Assembly (NCBI GenBank): GCA_013433145.1
Contig: CM024180.1
Span: forward strand, 806,001-870,000
Source of the DNA: Ascaris suum
Taxonomy: Eukaryota > Nematoda > Chromadorea > Rhabditida > Ascarididae
Direction of reading: 5' to 3'
Length of the DNA stretch: 64,000 bases
The translations under genes and the position numbers were made by a program. This document shows, in pieces, positions 12,806 through 26,300 of the stretch (positions within the stretch are counted from its first letter, which is position 1; every line of letters begins with the position of its first letter). The notes under the pieces were generated by a model, which saw only the letters and a list, made by a program, of their open reading frames with translations, was not told the origin of the DNA and ran no database searches.

Positions 12806-13979
12806 TTGAATTATGATGAATTGATTTTTTTTTTCCACTCATCTGAAAATCTCTTTTTTTCTATATCATTTCTTTATATATTTGAAAAGAAAATTTGCAT
12901 ATTTATTTTTTTGCATAAATATTTAATTAAAATTTATGGAATTATTAATATTCGAATGAAAAATTGATGAAAAATTTTTTTCAAAGAAAAAAAAAAATTA
13001 TATTTTCGGATGATTTTTCTTATTTATGAAAATTTCAATTTTTTTAAATTGATATTTATTGATTTTTCAATTTCGGATTTATTTCTATGAAAATTCGAAA
13101 TTTGTGAAAATTTCGCCCAGTTGATTTGAATTAGGCTTAATTCAGGCAAAATTTAGGCTAGTGGACATTTGGCCAACATTTTGATTTTATGAGCCAGAAA
13201 AGTAACCAACAATATAAAGGAAAGCCGAAGTGGAAACATTTTACAATATTGATTACGTGGGGATCCAGAAAATTCACCTATGTATGGTGGGGTATATACA
13301 TTCATTGTTATTGATCTACTGAATTTCTAAATCATTATCATTAACCTGAATCATTAAACCTGAAATTAAAATGGGGGATAGTTTTCGAAATGTTAGCTGA
13401 GTGATGTGTAGTCTATTCTTATCAAATTAGGTCGAAAGGCATTTTTTTAAAACAAACCAACAAAAGAATCGGCACTAACCTCAATGTGCTTTGCTGATAA
13501 AAAAACCCCCCATGGTTCAACTGATAAGAAGAGTACATAACAAGTAGACAAATTGTTGACATATATTAGAGGAGTAAATAGCACAATATGCGCTTTATAG
13601 CATCTAACAATCGCTTTCATAAATTATCAATGAAAACTAAAATATATATGGCTTCATATTTAAACTGATTTGAGCATTCATATAAATATATAAAAGGATT
13701 AATTTTTCTACGATCAGATAGGTGTAAAATAAAAGTCGAGTATGTATGTGCGTGCAAACTTTTTACAACTTCTTTTGACCATGATTGGTCAATGGCTCAA
13801 TCTCTGATGAATATCATATCCATCAAATTCGATAACTCCATTATTTTGTGACAGACATCCAAATACACACTGATACTGTCACAGTGTATCCTTGCAAGGC
13901 AAATTTACAGAGTATAAGGGTTGAAGTTTTAAAAAAAGGAGATGAAAATGTGCCATTCACGCAGCTTTGAAGTGGTATA

Positions 13980-14445
13980 TGACTTAACGTCCAGGTATTC
14001 TTTCACACGATTGCAGCAGCCCATGCGGGTCCGCTATACTCGGCAACTCCTTACGAAGGACAAACAGATCCCTAGTTGATAGACAGCGAAACCGTTAAAT
14101 GCTACCTAGCGAAGAGAAAGTGATAATTCGACAGGTGAATAATAATAGACAGGGCCAAGAATGGAAGAGTGTGGGTGGAAAACGGCGAAGGTGGCAATAG
14201 AGAACGTTCGAGTGCGACGAGATGCTCGGTCACGTGCACTCGGCTGGTTCAACAGGCTGCACGCAGGTTGCGAAATACGAACCGCGTTGAAATTAGCGAC
14301 GTTGGATCGTAGTTTCTTTTGTTGCTTTCGGTCAGTAGATGCTTTGGAGACCATGAGAGGGATGGGGAGGTTGGAAAGGCACTGCTTGGTAAAAAACGCT
14401 AACGTCCTATGGTTTAGGTGGAAGTTTACGTTTGTCGTATGATGC
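13980..14445 (+). other. GC-richer open block, possible 5' exon(s) of the PLD gene or a separate small gene
   Basis: This block stands out from AT-rich surroundings. After an acgattgcag acceptor-like site, one frame reads QQPMRVRYTRQLLTKDKQ. An ATG at 14099 opens MLPSEEKVIIRQVNNNRQGQ and a basic tail. From 14161 a third frame is open for 93 codons. The hand-over between frames resembles the one-base breaks seen in the certain genes here. It lies 2.7 kb upstream of the first sure PLD exon. No family was recognised. Confidence 0.3.
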
Positions 14446-15167
14446 GATGTGCAAATAACATCGATTTACGTAAGCAAGCGAGGTAAATTGCAGTTTCTTA
14501 ATACTCAGAGGTAAATAAATGTTGTGGGCTTTTCATGCAGGTGAGCTATTATTCCGATAAGGTTTATAGTCACCTGTTGTATTTCACCATCATTAAGCGG
14601 CAATGCTTATAATACTCGCATATTTCCAATGTGCTGATGTTTCAAAAGTGAAGAGGTGCTTATTGGAACCTGCTATCCATCTCTATGCTCTGGTGAAAGA
14701 TACAAGCTATCACCCTATTCCGATGTTGCAGTAAGCGTCATGAGAGGTAATTTCACGATACCGTATGCTGTATAAATAAAGCCCCTTTCAGCATAACTGT
14801 TTTATGTTCTATATGCTTGATTATTTTCCACTAAATCATCAATTAGCAGTTGTCGCTAAGTTTCGCTTCATAGAAATCAAATGAAAGCATTAAAACTGTT
14901 AGAGCATTAAAATCGTCGTTAAATTACTATTGAAAACTTATCTAGTAGAGTTATTCAAGTAATGGTTTAATAGACGTACATCTCAGCGCGCATGTTGAGC
15001 ATTGAAAAAGAAAAACATAGCCGAAATCCATTCGATTAAAAAAAAATGACCATTCGATGATGTATGAGGATGATCCACCTGGCCAGAGTGAAGTCTTCGC
15101 CCTCAGGTATCCTTCCACTAGAATATAGAACTGTTACAGTAGTTTCGCAGTACCTTTGAATACCTGT

Positions 15168-15200
15168 GTATCGCTACAGGTACATAGGCTGTAGCGATAC
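15168..15200. other. Perfect 12-bp inverted repeat (hairpin), 9-base loop
   Basis: GTATCGCTACAG at 15168-15179 is the exact reverse complement of CTGTAGCGATAC at 15189-15200. The stem is half G+C in an AT-rich background. It lies upstream of the first certain PLD exon. It could be a structured RNA, a binding site or a transposon remnant. Confidence 0.7.
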
Positions 15201-15446
15201 CTATGCATCGTGTGTATAATTCTATTGTTTAACGAGACGTTTATAATTTCATTGCTTTGTTTTGTTCGCCTATAATTTATACATCAAGGTGAATACATCA
15301 ATTTGTGGTCGAGATTTAACGGTTAAACGTTTAGTAGCCGCATCAACGGGGGTCGTAGTGTGATGCTTGATGAGTTCGCCTGAAGAGTTCGACGATTGCA
15401 TTGCAGTTCAAAAATCCATGAGGCGTTACCTTGCGGATTGACGATC

Positions 15447-15550
15447 ATGAACTTGCTAGGCGTTACCTGGCAAGACCTGGACGACGAGGTGCAACTTATT
15501 TTGTTTGAAGCAGGTTGCTGCGGATTGCACCACGAGTTATTTTGCAAGAG
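15447..15550 (+). other. Candidate coding exon upstream of PLD
   Basis: An ATG at 15447 opens MNLLGVTWQDLDDEVQLILF and a Cys/His-containing tail up to a strong gtaagt donor at 15551. Composition is protein-like, with acidic and hydrophobic residues interspersed. It ends in phase 2, whereas the first certain PLD exon needs phase 1, so a lesion or further exon would be required. The minus strand is also open here for 81 codons, which weakens the case. Confidence 0.3.
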
Positions 15551-16562
15551 GTAAGTGATAATTCTCATGGGCTAATTATTGCGGTTTTCATGTACAGTTA
15601 AATTATTGCAATGCACATGTGTTTCGTCAAACGAGGCGATTACGCATTGTGATGTTTAATTTAAAGCTACTACTACGAAGTTACTTTCTTGCGTTTTGCA
15701 GTTTTCCCTCAGACCTCTATTCAACATCCTTCCTTATCGAACAGGTATTATTAAGTAGGTTTTTTTTAAAAGGTTACTATGCACTAAAATGACCCTTAAT
15801 TAGCGAAATTCCTATGCCCCTCCCATCGCCCAAAAAACAGCGAATCATCCCATCTGCGTATCGCAAGAAAGTTTTTTTTCCTGAAGGGTAAATTATATAA
15901 TTCAATATAGCTATGTGAGAATATTTTTCCGGTTCTCTCTTTTACCATATTATTTCTTCATTATTTAATCCAAGTTCAAGTAGGCATCATTGTCGAGAAA
16001 CGTTTTATGAATCTATTTGTAGACTTATATGGTTTCGAGAATGCTCGAAATTCTCTTTTATGTAATGCGCATTATGCGTCGCTCATTTGCTGAACCATCG
16101 CAAGGATGATCCATCGTTAAATTGGAATTTCCCTTTAATTTCTGGTGTATTTTGGAGGGACTCTGTGTGTGGTGAAACAGCCATCGTTGACGTACCATAT
16201 ATCATTGATTAGACCTTCAAGAATTTCTGACCTTTTGAAGGAGCCTTTTGGTTCATTTAGGATAGCTTTAGCTAAGAGGAAGTTTAATTATTCGATGAAT
16301 ATACAGTGATAAGATCATATAGCAAAGCGAGGGAATTGCAGAACTACTTTTGTGTTCAGATTTATTTAAATGGCCGTTAGATTGCGCGCTGAAATTTCCT
16401 TTGCGTTAACATAAGGGGATAATATTTGTGTGTGGAATGGAGAGGACAATTTCCTCCACGAATTTCACTCTTTTTAAATCATGGTTTGTTGTATTTTTTT
16501 TTGTCTTTATTGCTCTGTGGTGATCTGTTTTTAGCTTGAGAACACCTCGATTTGCAAAATTC

Positions 16563-16702
16563 CAGGTCGATAGAACTTGTTGTCTTGTTATTAAATAATT
16601 CCTCCGGGCTATAATTTCTCCAGGAAATTCAATTTCAGGTCGATAGAACTTGTTGTCTTGTTATTAAATAATTCCTCTGGCTATAATTTCTCTAGGAAAT
16701 TC
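16563..16702. repeat. Tandem duplication, 73-base unit, two copies
   Basis: CAGGTCGATAGAACTTGTTG and the following ~50 bases are repeated from 16636, nearly identical apart from small differences (CCTCCGGGCT versus CCTCTGGCT). High identity implies a recent duplication. It ends shortly before a 13-base G run. Confidence 0.85.
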
Positions 16703-16716
16703 TTTATTTGGGAGGA

Positions 16717-16729
16717 GGGGGGGGGGGGG
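16717..16729. repeat. Poly-G run, 13 bases
   Basis: Flanked by GGAGGA and AGGGAGGGA, a G-quadruplex-competent context. Confidence 0.95.
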
Positions 16730-17173
16730 AGGGAGGGAGACAAGAGAGAAATGACTGCGAATGATTTTTAAGTTTTATAAGATTTTTTTAAGAAAGGAAG
16801 AATTAGAACATTATAAAAGGTAATGATTATTAGTACAAAACAATTTTCTATATTTTCTACAAAATGGCAGCAAAAAAAATCGAAAGACATTCATTCCAAT
16901 TCACCTTTTTTTACCTTTCCGGTCATGCTTGGCGAAGAGGGTTCAAAGCTCATGATCCCCTTCCTATTCCTCCCCCCTTTCCGATCTGCTTTTCAGTTCA
17001 TCAACACCTTCACGTAGATCGTCTACGTGGAGATTGTTTTACGCCACTCTTAAAATGTATTGAAGTATCACCGTGCTAAATTCAAAGTACCATTCGATTT
17101 GAAAGTACCATTCGTCCCTCAGGCGATGAGATTGATTATAGCTGAACTGTATATGAATGGAGTAGAATTACAG

Positions 17174-17321
17174 CTGGTTACATTCCATACGAATCAGCAT
17201 ACGATACACAAGAAGAAGCACGTCGACGGGGTTATTGGATTCCGGGCGTTCCGGTTAAGGCGAGTATAACGAACGTCGAGAAGAATACAAAATTCGGATT
17301 GCGTTTAATTAATGCATATTT
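17174..17321 (+). CDS. PLD1: PLD exon: conserved lead-in and start of PX domain
   Basis: An aattacag acceptor is followed by [20 protein letters not shown] and [20 protein letters not shown], aligning with the YIPFSAIYN...GCPIKAQVLEVERF part of vertebrate PLD1. It ends in two bases of a Leu codon before gtaagt. The next exon supplies the last base. Confidence 0.88.
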
Positions 17322-20300
17322 GTAAGTGTTTTGCATATCGTTCGAGCCAAATTTATTAATTAACACAATGAAAGAATATTTTCACTGAATTAAATGAATA
17401 ATAGTGTGCCCAATTAACGACTGCAGAATTAGCTTGGGGCTAGCACATATTTGCCCATTTAGCATCTATGGCCATGGAATTGTAAACTACAGCTGAGGCA
17501 TTATCGAGTCGTTGGCCTTCCATTCAGAGGGGATGGGGAAGAGACTCATTGATTCTAGCCAACTGCATAACTTGACGACAAATCTTTCAAGTCTTAGTGA
17601 GAAAAGGGGGAAGTTTGTTCATAGAGGTAGAAATCCTTCTACATACGGTTGTAGTTGAAAGCTGGTTCATAAGGCTTTCATCGGAGGCCGAGACATTTTG
17701 GTGAGATGGGAAACAGGAGGGGGATTGAACCTACAATCGCCATCTTCTTCTACTCTGCCGATAAATAAAAGTTGCATATCTGAAGCTGTACCTCGTTCTT
17801 TCATCTATCGGGTTCAGTGCTCTAGTCTTGATTTTGCTTTAGCAATGGAATAAGAGAACAAAACAATGATTATCACATATAGAGCATCATTTAATGCGTT
17901 GTTTAATGCAGGCTCAATGAAAAATAAAACGCTTATAGCCTATTAGAAGTTTGGAACTTGTTTTATTTATGAGGCGGTTGGATGCAATTTAGTGCTCAAC
18001 GATGGTTTTTGAAATGAGAACCCCTCCTTCTTTCCCTTTTTAGTGAGGCCCCATCCCGTCTCCTCCTCCCCCCCCCCTCACTTCCTTTCCATCTTTCCTT
18101 TGTTTTCCGCTTGATCGGATTGGTTCTGTTTACCAGCTTTAAGCTGCTTCATTTATCGATCCATATACCATTTCATTCTTTAAATATCTTGGCGACCTTT
18201 GAACAGCTGGAGTCGCGATTTGTGAGGCGACACCTGGTTGAGCACTTTTTTCATTGATTTTTCGTATTGAATAAACATTGCTTAAAACCGCACTCATCAG
18301 CGAAATACAGCTACATGGGAAAAATATAAATTAATAGAGATGAATTAATTTAATCATCAAGTGAAGTAGATGAAATAATTTCATCAATAAACAAGAGAAA
18401 AATAATAATTTTTTTGAGCATTTATATTACCGGTTGGTCGGCGGTTAGCAAAAAAATTGTCATGAAACGCCTATCATCACAATTAGTTTTTCTCTTCCTT
18501 CTCTATGATTTACTCAATTTTGTTGTTAAACATCGTCTTTGATTTCCTTTGAAAATATTTTCACTATTGCTGTAGGCGGATGCGAACCTGTGACTCTTCG
18601 ATTCCCGAATGAATGCTTTACCGGTTTAATCAATAACACTAAGCGAGATTATTGACATCTGAGTGCGAACCAGAATAAACAACTTAGTTGTAGTATGGAA
18701 ATTAAGCATAATTTTTTGTTGTTGTTAGATGTTTAGGCTGTCAATAACGCAGGTTGGATTAGTCACCTATGTGGTTTCGCATATTGCAGGTATACTATTG
18801 AGTTGGAGCATGGTCCATTCAAATGGAGTGTTGTGAAGCAAAACAAAGATTTCGCTATACTCGCCGCTAGATTGATGACACATAGAGCTGCTGAACGAAT
18901 ACGCGCTCCCGTTCGAAGGTTCATCTTTTTTTAATATTTACTTCGGCCGATGATATAGGCCTTTATGCATTAAGACCTCATACATAAGTCCTTATCGGGG
19001 TTTATTCTAATAAACTTCTGAAAATTGAGGATTGATCTGATCAGCTTTGATAAATATCCGTTGAAGATTGAGATAAAAAGTTATTAATTGAGTAAATATA
19101 CGTTGTTGAGGTGATGATTCCATAAAGTTTCACTCGCAATGAGATCTTCAGTTTGATTTCCCACTCGTCTTCCCATTCCCATGGTTCTTCCCCATTTGGA
19201 CTACTAAAGCTCAGCAAAATTGTTAGATAGCTGGAGTGATCAAAGAAACCAGGAATAATGCCTCGACACAATCAATGTTCTTTGCAGACTGGTTTTTCTC
19301 CTGCCAAAATTTCCAAATTCCACTGTTTGAGTTCTTGAGAGTTTTCAATTTCGGCGCTTTTGGCAAGTTGCCAATTTTTTGATGATTTTGGTCGAAATTC
19401 CCACGTGAAATTTCTTCATTTATCTGTGCTTGTTACTGTTCAATTTAAGATTTTATAAAATCACAAATCCGTTAAAGAGAGAGAGAGGGGGAGGGGGGAG
19501 AGTGAGAGAGAAATGAGCAACTCTCTCAAAATCTCATATGTTTTGAGTGTTACATAATTCAATTAATGACGTCATTTTGAGCATTTTACTATTTTAATAT
19601 TGTATAATATATTAATTCCATTACATGCGAAATTTAAAATTTCACCAAGGTTTCAAATCCACTTCAAGTTCATAGCACTGCAAATTATAATGCATTACCT
19701 GTTGTAGGTGTGTGAAAAGTTTCTTCGTTCAGCTCGTTCTTTGTCTTCTAGTGACTCCGTCTAGCTAATAAGGCATTAACTATAGATTTCAGGGGATCGA
19801 TGGTGAACGTGTGGAATAGGATAGAGTTTGGCTGTATTCGAGTAATTAGGCTGGAGGGGGATGGGGGGGGGGGGGGGAGGTAGAATATAACAATTACACT
19901 TGTTTTTTGGGCTATAATAAAATACGGCGTATCGGATTATTGAGGTATGATTTAAAAAGATTGCTGTAGATGTTCAATATCTGTCCTTAGTAACGATACG
20001 TTGATACTCACTTCTTATGAATTTTTATTAATCTTTATGATTTAAAGAAAAAATTATCATTTTTCAGACTTTTTTATGGAAAAGAAAATTCCATTTTTTA
20101 AAAAATATTTATTTATTAGACTTCGATATGGAAAGAATTGGTAAATTTTTCATTGATTTTTTTTTATTGCACTAAATATTTGGTGTTTGTTAATGTGTAG
20201 ATATTGTGTGTTTGCATTTGCACTCTATTGTTATGTGATCACAATTGTATGGAGTAAATATAGTTGGAGAAGCAAAAAAAGGAAAGGGAGAATGTTTAGT

Positions 20301-23300
20301 CGTTTCTATGTGCATGTTTTTGGAAGTCAAACTTCAAGAAATGTTCCCGATGTTCGCATTCTTGTATCTCGAGGTTCGATATAGTCTGACCACCATTGTG
20401 AGAGCTATAACCAAAGATTGCACAAATATCGATCGATTCAAAGCGATCGAATTTATCGATCGATCTAATGTTTGATTGAGCTCTGAGGATGGATTGTCGG
20501 ATTGTGAAACGATGATTAAGTGGAGTTTAGCATGTCGGATGATTTCATCGAATTATTTGGAGGGGAAGGAATTCGTGAGATGGTGCTTATATTTTAAAAT
20601 GCCATATTACAGGTGTAGCATGCCTGTCCCAGCTTCTTAGTGATTGTAGTTTTGTTTTAACATCAGAGGCTGCACTATTTTGGCTAGTAAGGGTATCAAA
20701 TAATTTAAGGACATGCGATTCTTTAGCTGTTTTTTGGTATTTGCTTACTTGAGAGTTTTATTGCTGGAATTAATTTTTCGGTTCCAACAGGTAAAGATAA
20801 TAGTTTATTATTGAAACAGTTTTTTAGAGGCTTTTATATAGAGTTATATGACATTTTATTTGCATTCTCGGGATTTTATTTTAAGGTGTAAATGATGTGG
20901 AGGAAAATTTAATTATATTTCATTGGTTGTAAAAATATGAAACATTTTTGAAAGATTATAGAGAAGGCATCTTTTGGAATGCATATTCACTAATATTTTA
21001 TGCAAATTATTTAGATTTGATGGGACGTTTTTGATTACGAAATATGCAAATTTTTGTCGATTTTTATCTGTTCAGATATATTTGTAGATTATCAATTTGT
21101 GAGAAATAAAATTTCAAAGAGATTTTCGGTTGCATTCTGTTGAATTTTCTTTTTACTTCTATTTTCTTCAATTCCAATCTCTGATATCTTTGATAGACGA
21201 AGTAGTATAAAACGTGTGAATATTGAATTTCTCATTTGTTGAGTGATTGCTTCATTTGGTGTTGCCGTTGTGTTGTTATCGCTTTCGACGCATCGGTTAG
21301 TTCAATTTGAGTTGAAGAGATTGTTTGTTGAACGTTGTGTATAGTGATATCATTGTAAGGGGAATTTTAATGCAAACTTATGTTTGCTTTTCATCGTGAT
21401 GCCTCATATTATACTGTGCTTGTACCATCAATATGCTGTAATTTTTGCTTCTTCAAAACCAAATGATACAGTATATCGTCTGGTACAATAAAAGTACAGT
21501 ATAACTTCCCGATACAATGATGTCATAAGTTGTATGTTTGTGGATTTGGGTGTTTAGTTATGGATTAGCTGGCAATTTAAGAAAAAAACTATTTGAGGGC
21601 TCAAGAAGTATTGGACGATGCGTTGGAGTCGGTTGGAGTTGATATCATCCCAGATCATAAAGAAGATTGCCCATATCGAAATCGACCGAGGACTAAGGCA
21701 GGAATTTCCATCAGATAGATAGTCTCGATTAGTCTCATTCTCCATATGGAAATTCTCTTGATTTGATTTGTTTACGGCATCAACTTTTTTTTTCTGTTTG
21801 AGCCTTGGAAAGGACTCTTTGAGCGTTCCAATTCGGCATTTTACAATTGAACGTTCCATTTTGTATAAAGGAAGGTTTTCGTCGGCTATCAAACAACTAG
21901 GTTGTACTGATAAGGGTGGAAAAGCATATTTTCTGAATTTATGTCTTGTAGGTTGAGACAACGATTGAAAAGTTCATAATAGGAGGAAAGACCTTTTCGA
22001 GGTAATATTCTAGATAACACGGTATAACAATTTACGGCTAGAATCTTTACTAGTAACTTAGAGAGGAGGAAGGGGGTCAACGGTGACCTTCATAGGTCAT
22101 CTTACGAGAGGCGTTGACGTAGGATATGTTCACCTTCTACGAGAAGGTCTCTCGTCCGTCTTGTATTTTAGAAAACCCGCATCGCGAAGATCTTTTTGAC
22201 AGGAAGGAGGAAACAACTCCACAGGTCTCGGAATTCGACCTGTATATGTAAACCTTTTGGGGAATGGCCTGCTCATCAGAACGTTCAAGTGATTAAGTGA
22301 TCAGTAGACGACAATTGAATGGTGAATAGCGAGTGCATGATTTTGGATTGAAACGGGGATTGAGCAATTCTAGGCAGGAACTAGCAGTATATTTGAGTCG
22401 CGTATTCAGCGCAGATGATTAGCGGAAATGATTTTAATCATACCTCTATGCTTAACGAACAGTACCAAAAGAATGCAAAAGGGGAATGGAGCTCCGCAAT
22501 ATCGAAGCCTTGCTCCCTTGTGTCTCTCTCCCATTTCGTTGTCCTTCTCCTCTCTTTCCCTCTATTTGCTCATTACTGCTCTCCTTTGATTGAACAATCT
22601 GATTTGAGGTGAATAGATGTTACACCAATGAGTGAATGGTTTATGTTGAATTTCTATTGTGGCTTAACCAATACTAAACTCTGCAATTATGATAAAAACG
22701 TAAAAGGAGATAACGAATTTTTGGAATTCTCAAAAGGTTTGAAAAGTGGGAAGATGAATTGAGTTTAGGAGGCTGGGAAGCGGGTTGTCGACGGAGAGAA
22801 GCGAGAAGAGGGGAAATTATGGTAATTTTGGTATTTTTTATATAAGAACAATAAGATTTATTCATTAATCATATTAGCGATATTTGTTGCATCGTTCGTT
22901 CTCTTGAAAAAATTGCAAAATATTATTGAGAAATTTATTGGAAAATTGGAAAATTTTTCATTGAGATGGCATTACTCTAAAGATTTGTCTCGTTAAACTA
23001 CCCGTCGAATGATTTAAACATTTCAGGTATTTACTTTAACAAAAGAGCAGAATGAGCTTAATTCGAAGGAATTGATAGTGCACAAAGAGCGGACGATTTT
23101 GCTGATGGTCATGGCGAACTATCGAGGGATCGAGGCTTAAGTGATAGCGAGAGAAGTTCGCGAACTAAGAGGGCCCCCCTTGCTCGAATGGACACCACCG
23201 TTCCAGAAGAGACTCAAGGTGAGTTTGTTGTCTTGAGATTGTCCGGTTGCTCTCTGATGTTTCTTGAAACTGTTCCATTCTGAATATGATTTCTAGGTAG

Positions 23301-26300
23301 GGCTTCCTTACATCTGCTACCTTCAAGTAATGGACCCTCGGGTCCTTGTTTCATCGCCGTCTGTGAGCAACTTCAATTTTTCAATGCAATAAGGCGTTTA
23401 TATGAGCTAATCTCATTTTAAAGTTGTTCTAAAACTGTGAATCTCTTAATTGTATGTATTTATATTATTAGCTTAGTGAAAGTATATGGCATAAAAAAGC
23501 TCCACTTACAATAAGTGATTGTCTTTTTCTTTTATTCATTTGATTTCTTGTGGGTCTTTTTTTTCTGAGGTTAAAATGTCTTTTTTTTAAAAATATTTAA
23601 ATCTTTCCAGGAAATATATTATAGTTTAACGTTTAGGTATTTCCAATTATTTTTATTTAGAGGCTTGTTTGAGATGCGGGGAGGGGGGGGGAGGGATTGT
23701 TCATTTTTTTTCCCATATTTTTCCATTTTTCCGTATTTTCCATTTTCTGCAATATATTTTTCAATCTTTTAGAAAAGGATGAAGAAAAAAAATTTCCATC
23801 TGAAAGATCAAAGAAATTTTTTCAGTGTATTTTTTTTCCATCTTAATTTACACGAAATTCTTTAAAACAGTGCTTATACAATCGCAAGGTAAAGCTAATG
23901 CTATTTTTTGAAAATATTATATGCTTGCTGCTTAGTTAAGGTTTATATGTAACCATTGTGGTTGTCTTTTTTTCCGTTGTTTTCCTTAGTTGTCTGTTTT
24001 ATTTTCATGGCTTTTGAATGTCGCGGATTGATCAGCGTTGCATGGCGTAGTGGTTAAGTTGTTTGCTTCGGATGTGAAAAGCTAGGAGCGCAAATCCATG
24101 GCGATGCAATTGTGGATCTGTGGTTGTTGGGCTGGAAGGTTGATGGCTAATGATCTCGGGGTCAGTTCTAGAATGTAACTGCCAAAGAAAGGCTAATGCG
24201 CTCGTCGTTGTTGCTGTTTATCTGTTGTGTGTTGGGATTTATTGTAGTGTTATTAATCGCGGTAGGTTTTAATTGCACGTTATAGTAAATATTGAATTAT
24301 ATCCCTTATTAAGAGTATTTAATCCTCCCCCCCCCCCTCTACCTATTTTCATTTTACTCCTCTTTCACGTTTTGTTCATTTAAAATTTTGTTTATTATGC
24401 GACATTTCTTGGTGAATGGTGGCATTAAGCGTTCTTCCTTGAATATTTTTTTACCTCGGTTGTTTTTTTATGAAAGATTTTGAACCTTTTCAATGAAATG
24501 ACTCCATCGAAATGGGAGCAAATAAGAACTTAAACAAAACAATGAATCTAGAGTCGGTTATTGCGGAATAAATAAATACAAACGTTTTTATCACGAAATG
24601 ATAAAGTTTATCGACCTTTATTGCCTCATCATTTTGATTCTTCGTTAAATAATTTAATCCGATCCAAGAGGAATGATTAGTGCTTATCACCATAAAGATC
24701 CGCTTTGTGCTAATGGTTATTTTGATCGTTGATAATTTCATTGCTAATTACATTGCTTGTATTTAGGTGATTGCTTTTATTGTTAAAACGCGTTACTATG
24801 AGTGGAGTATTTCGTAGAGAATTATTTATATATATTTGATGTTGTTTTGTAATGATTTTTAAATTCAGGATCAAGGCGGCGAACGAGCACTCGAACCCAT
24901 CATCTCCCTTCGTTAAGATTCCTTCCGGATTCTGTTGGAGATCCAAATGAGCGAAGGGTTCGTTCTCATTTTTTATTTTCAATAAATTCACCTAACTCTG
25001 AAATGTATTTTCACGTTATTGAGCCCTCAGGTAGGCTTTAGAGCGCGTGGGCAGAGTGGATAGGAGGAGAAAGAGAAGGGGGAGGAGGAGACGGACCTTA
25101 TGAACTGATGAGGGATGTAGTAATATGAGCTGTGGATGGGAACGTTTACATTGAGTGGGAGCAAGAAAAACAAATATTCACTATGCGTGATTTCATCAAA
25201 ATTTGCTATGTTCATTTAGTTTTTGAAGCTGTTATGTGGAAGCTCGTCGAACGCTCTTCTTTGTTCATTTAATTGCCATATAACATTAAATAAAAGCCCA
25301 GGCTTTAAATCTGTCATGTTTTCAAGGTTTTTTCCAAACTGGGGATATTCAAGGCGACAGGATGCTCAATAGGCAAGATAGGGCCGTGCGGTATCGTTTT
25401 CGTTGTTTCTGCTTTATAGCACTAGTTACGGCTCATTTGTCGCTCTTGGTTTAATTGGTTTATAACGCTTCATCTCTTCTTCACTCTCGCTTTGTTATTA
25501 ACTTTCGGCTGTGAATATATCAGGCGTAGGCGTATTTCTATGTTTATAGTACCCTTTCCCCTCCCACCTTGATAGGTCGTGCCCGGATTTGTGTTTTTTT
25601 TTCGGTCTCGCGAATGTTTTTAGTCTCTACTTCAGTCTTCGCACATAGCAGTCCACTTCGAATTCGCAAGCACTGAGTCCGTTATGTGGCTAGTGGTGTA
25701 CCAAGTTCGAAAAAATTATGGGTCAGTCCAATTGCACGCTCTCTTTATTATGGATATGCACTCCCCATCGATCATTTTCCTCTTGTTTTGGATTTTGCCC
25801 AGGACTAGTTCGTTTTTCTCACGTAACTCTCATTTTAAATGTGCTGCCATTTTGAAGAATTGGGGGCGCTATATGAAAATGTTGACGCATAGACGAGGGA
25901 ATGGATTATATTGTTTAACTTTGAATGGGGACATTATAAATTGTAAGTTTCTTGTGTTAGAGATTTCAAAAAAGCGAGAAAGAATGGCTGCACAATTTTC
26001 AGGTCCAGAAAGACTGGAAAACTCTTGGCCATAATAAAGTAACGGGGAACTGTGGGCGAAGTGCATGTTCCCTTTGGTGAAATAATAGCAATTTCATGAA
26101 ATAGTAGCGCCTACTGACTCAAATCGAGAGGTATAAGAGGGATGTGTTTGATGGTTTTTATTACCCTAAATGCCTCCTCTAGAGGTGTGAGGTTTGTTAA
26201 ATCGAAAGAGGTTTTATGGAAACTGCATAAATTAAGGTGAAAAAATGATTGTTGTAGGCGACAATAGAGGCATGGCTTCAAGCAGTTCTTCATATACCCG

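Larger units (their letters stand above)
3423..13979. other. Intergenic stretch, AT-rich, no recognised gene
   Basis: No exon of a recognisable family was found on either strand. The stretch contains poly-C/poly-G runs (5370), very AT-rich blocks (about 7740-8880 and 10100-13100), and the tandem repeats listed separately at 7164, 11411 and 12532. Open frames of 60-107 codons occur but have low-complexity or random-looking composition. The 3' end of SMN and its UTR must lie in the first part. Confidence 0.6.

Noticed and set aside
21554..21961. Minus-strand 135-codon frame in a PLD intron
   Set aside because: Random-like composition, no family match; overlaps no conserved segment.
25684..26034. 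Plus-strand 116-codon frame in a PLD intron
   Set aside because: PLD exons on either side already join in phase (24957 to 26864). The segment does not resemble PLD.
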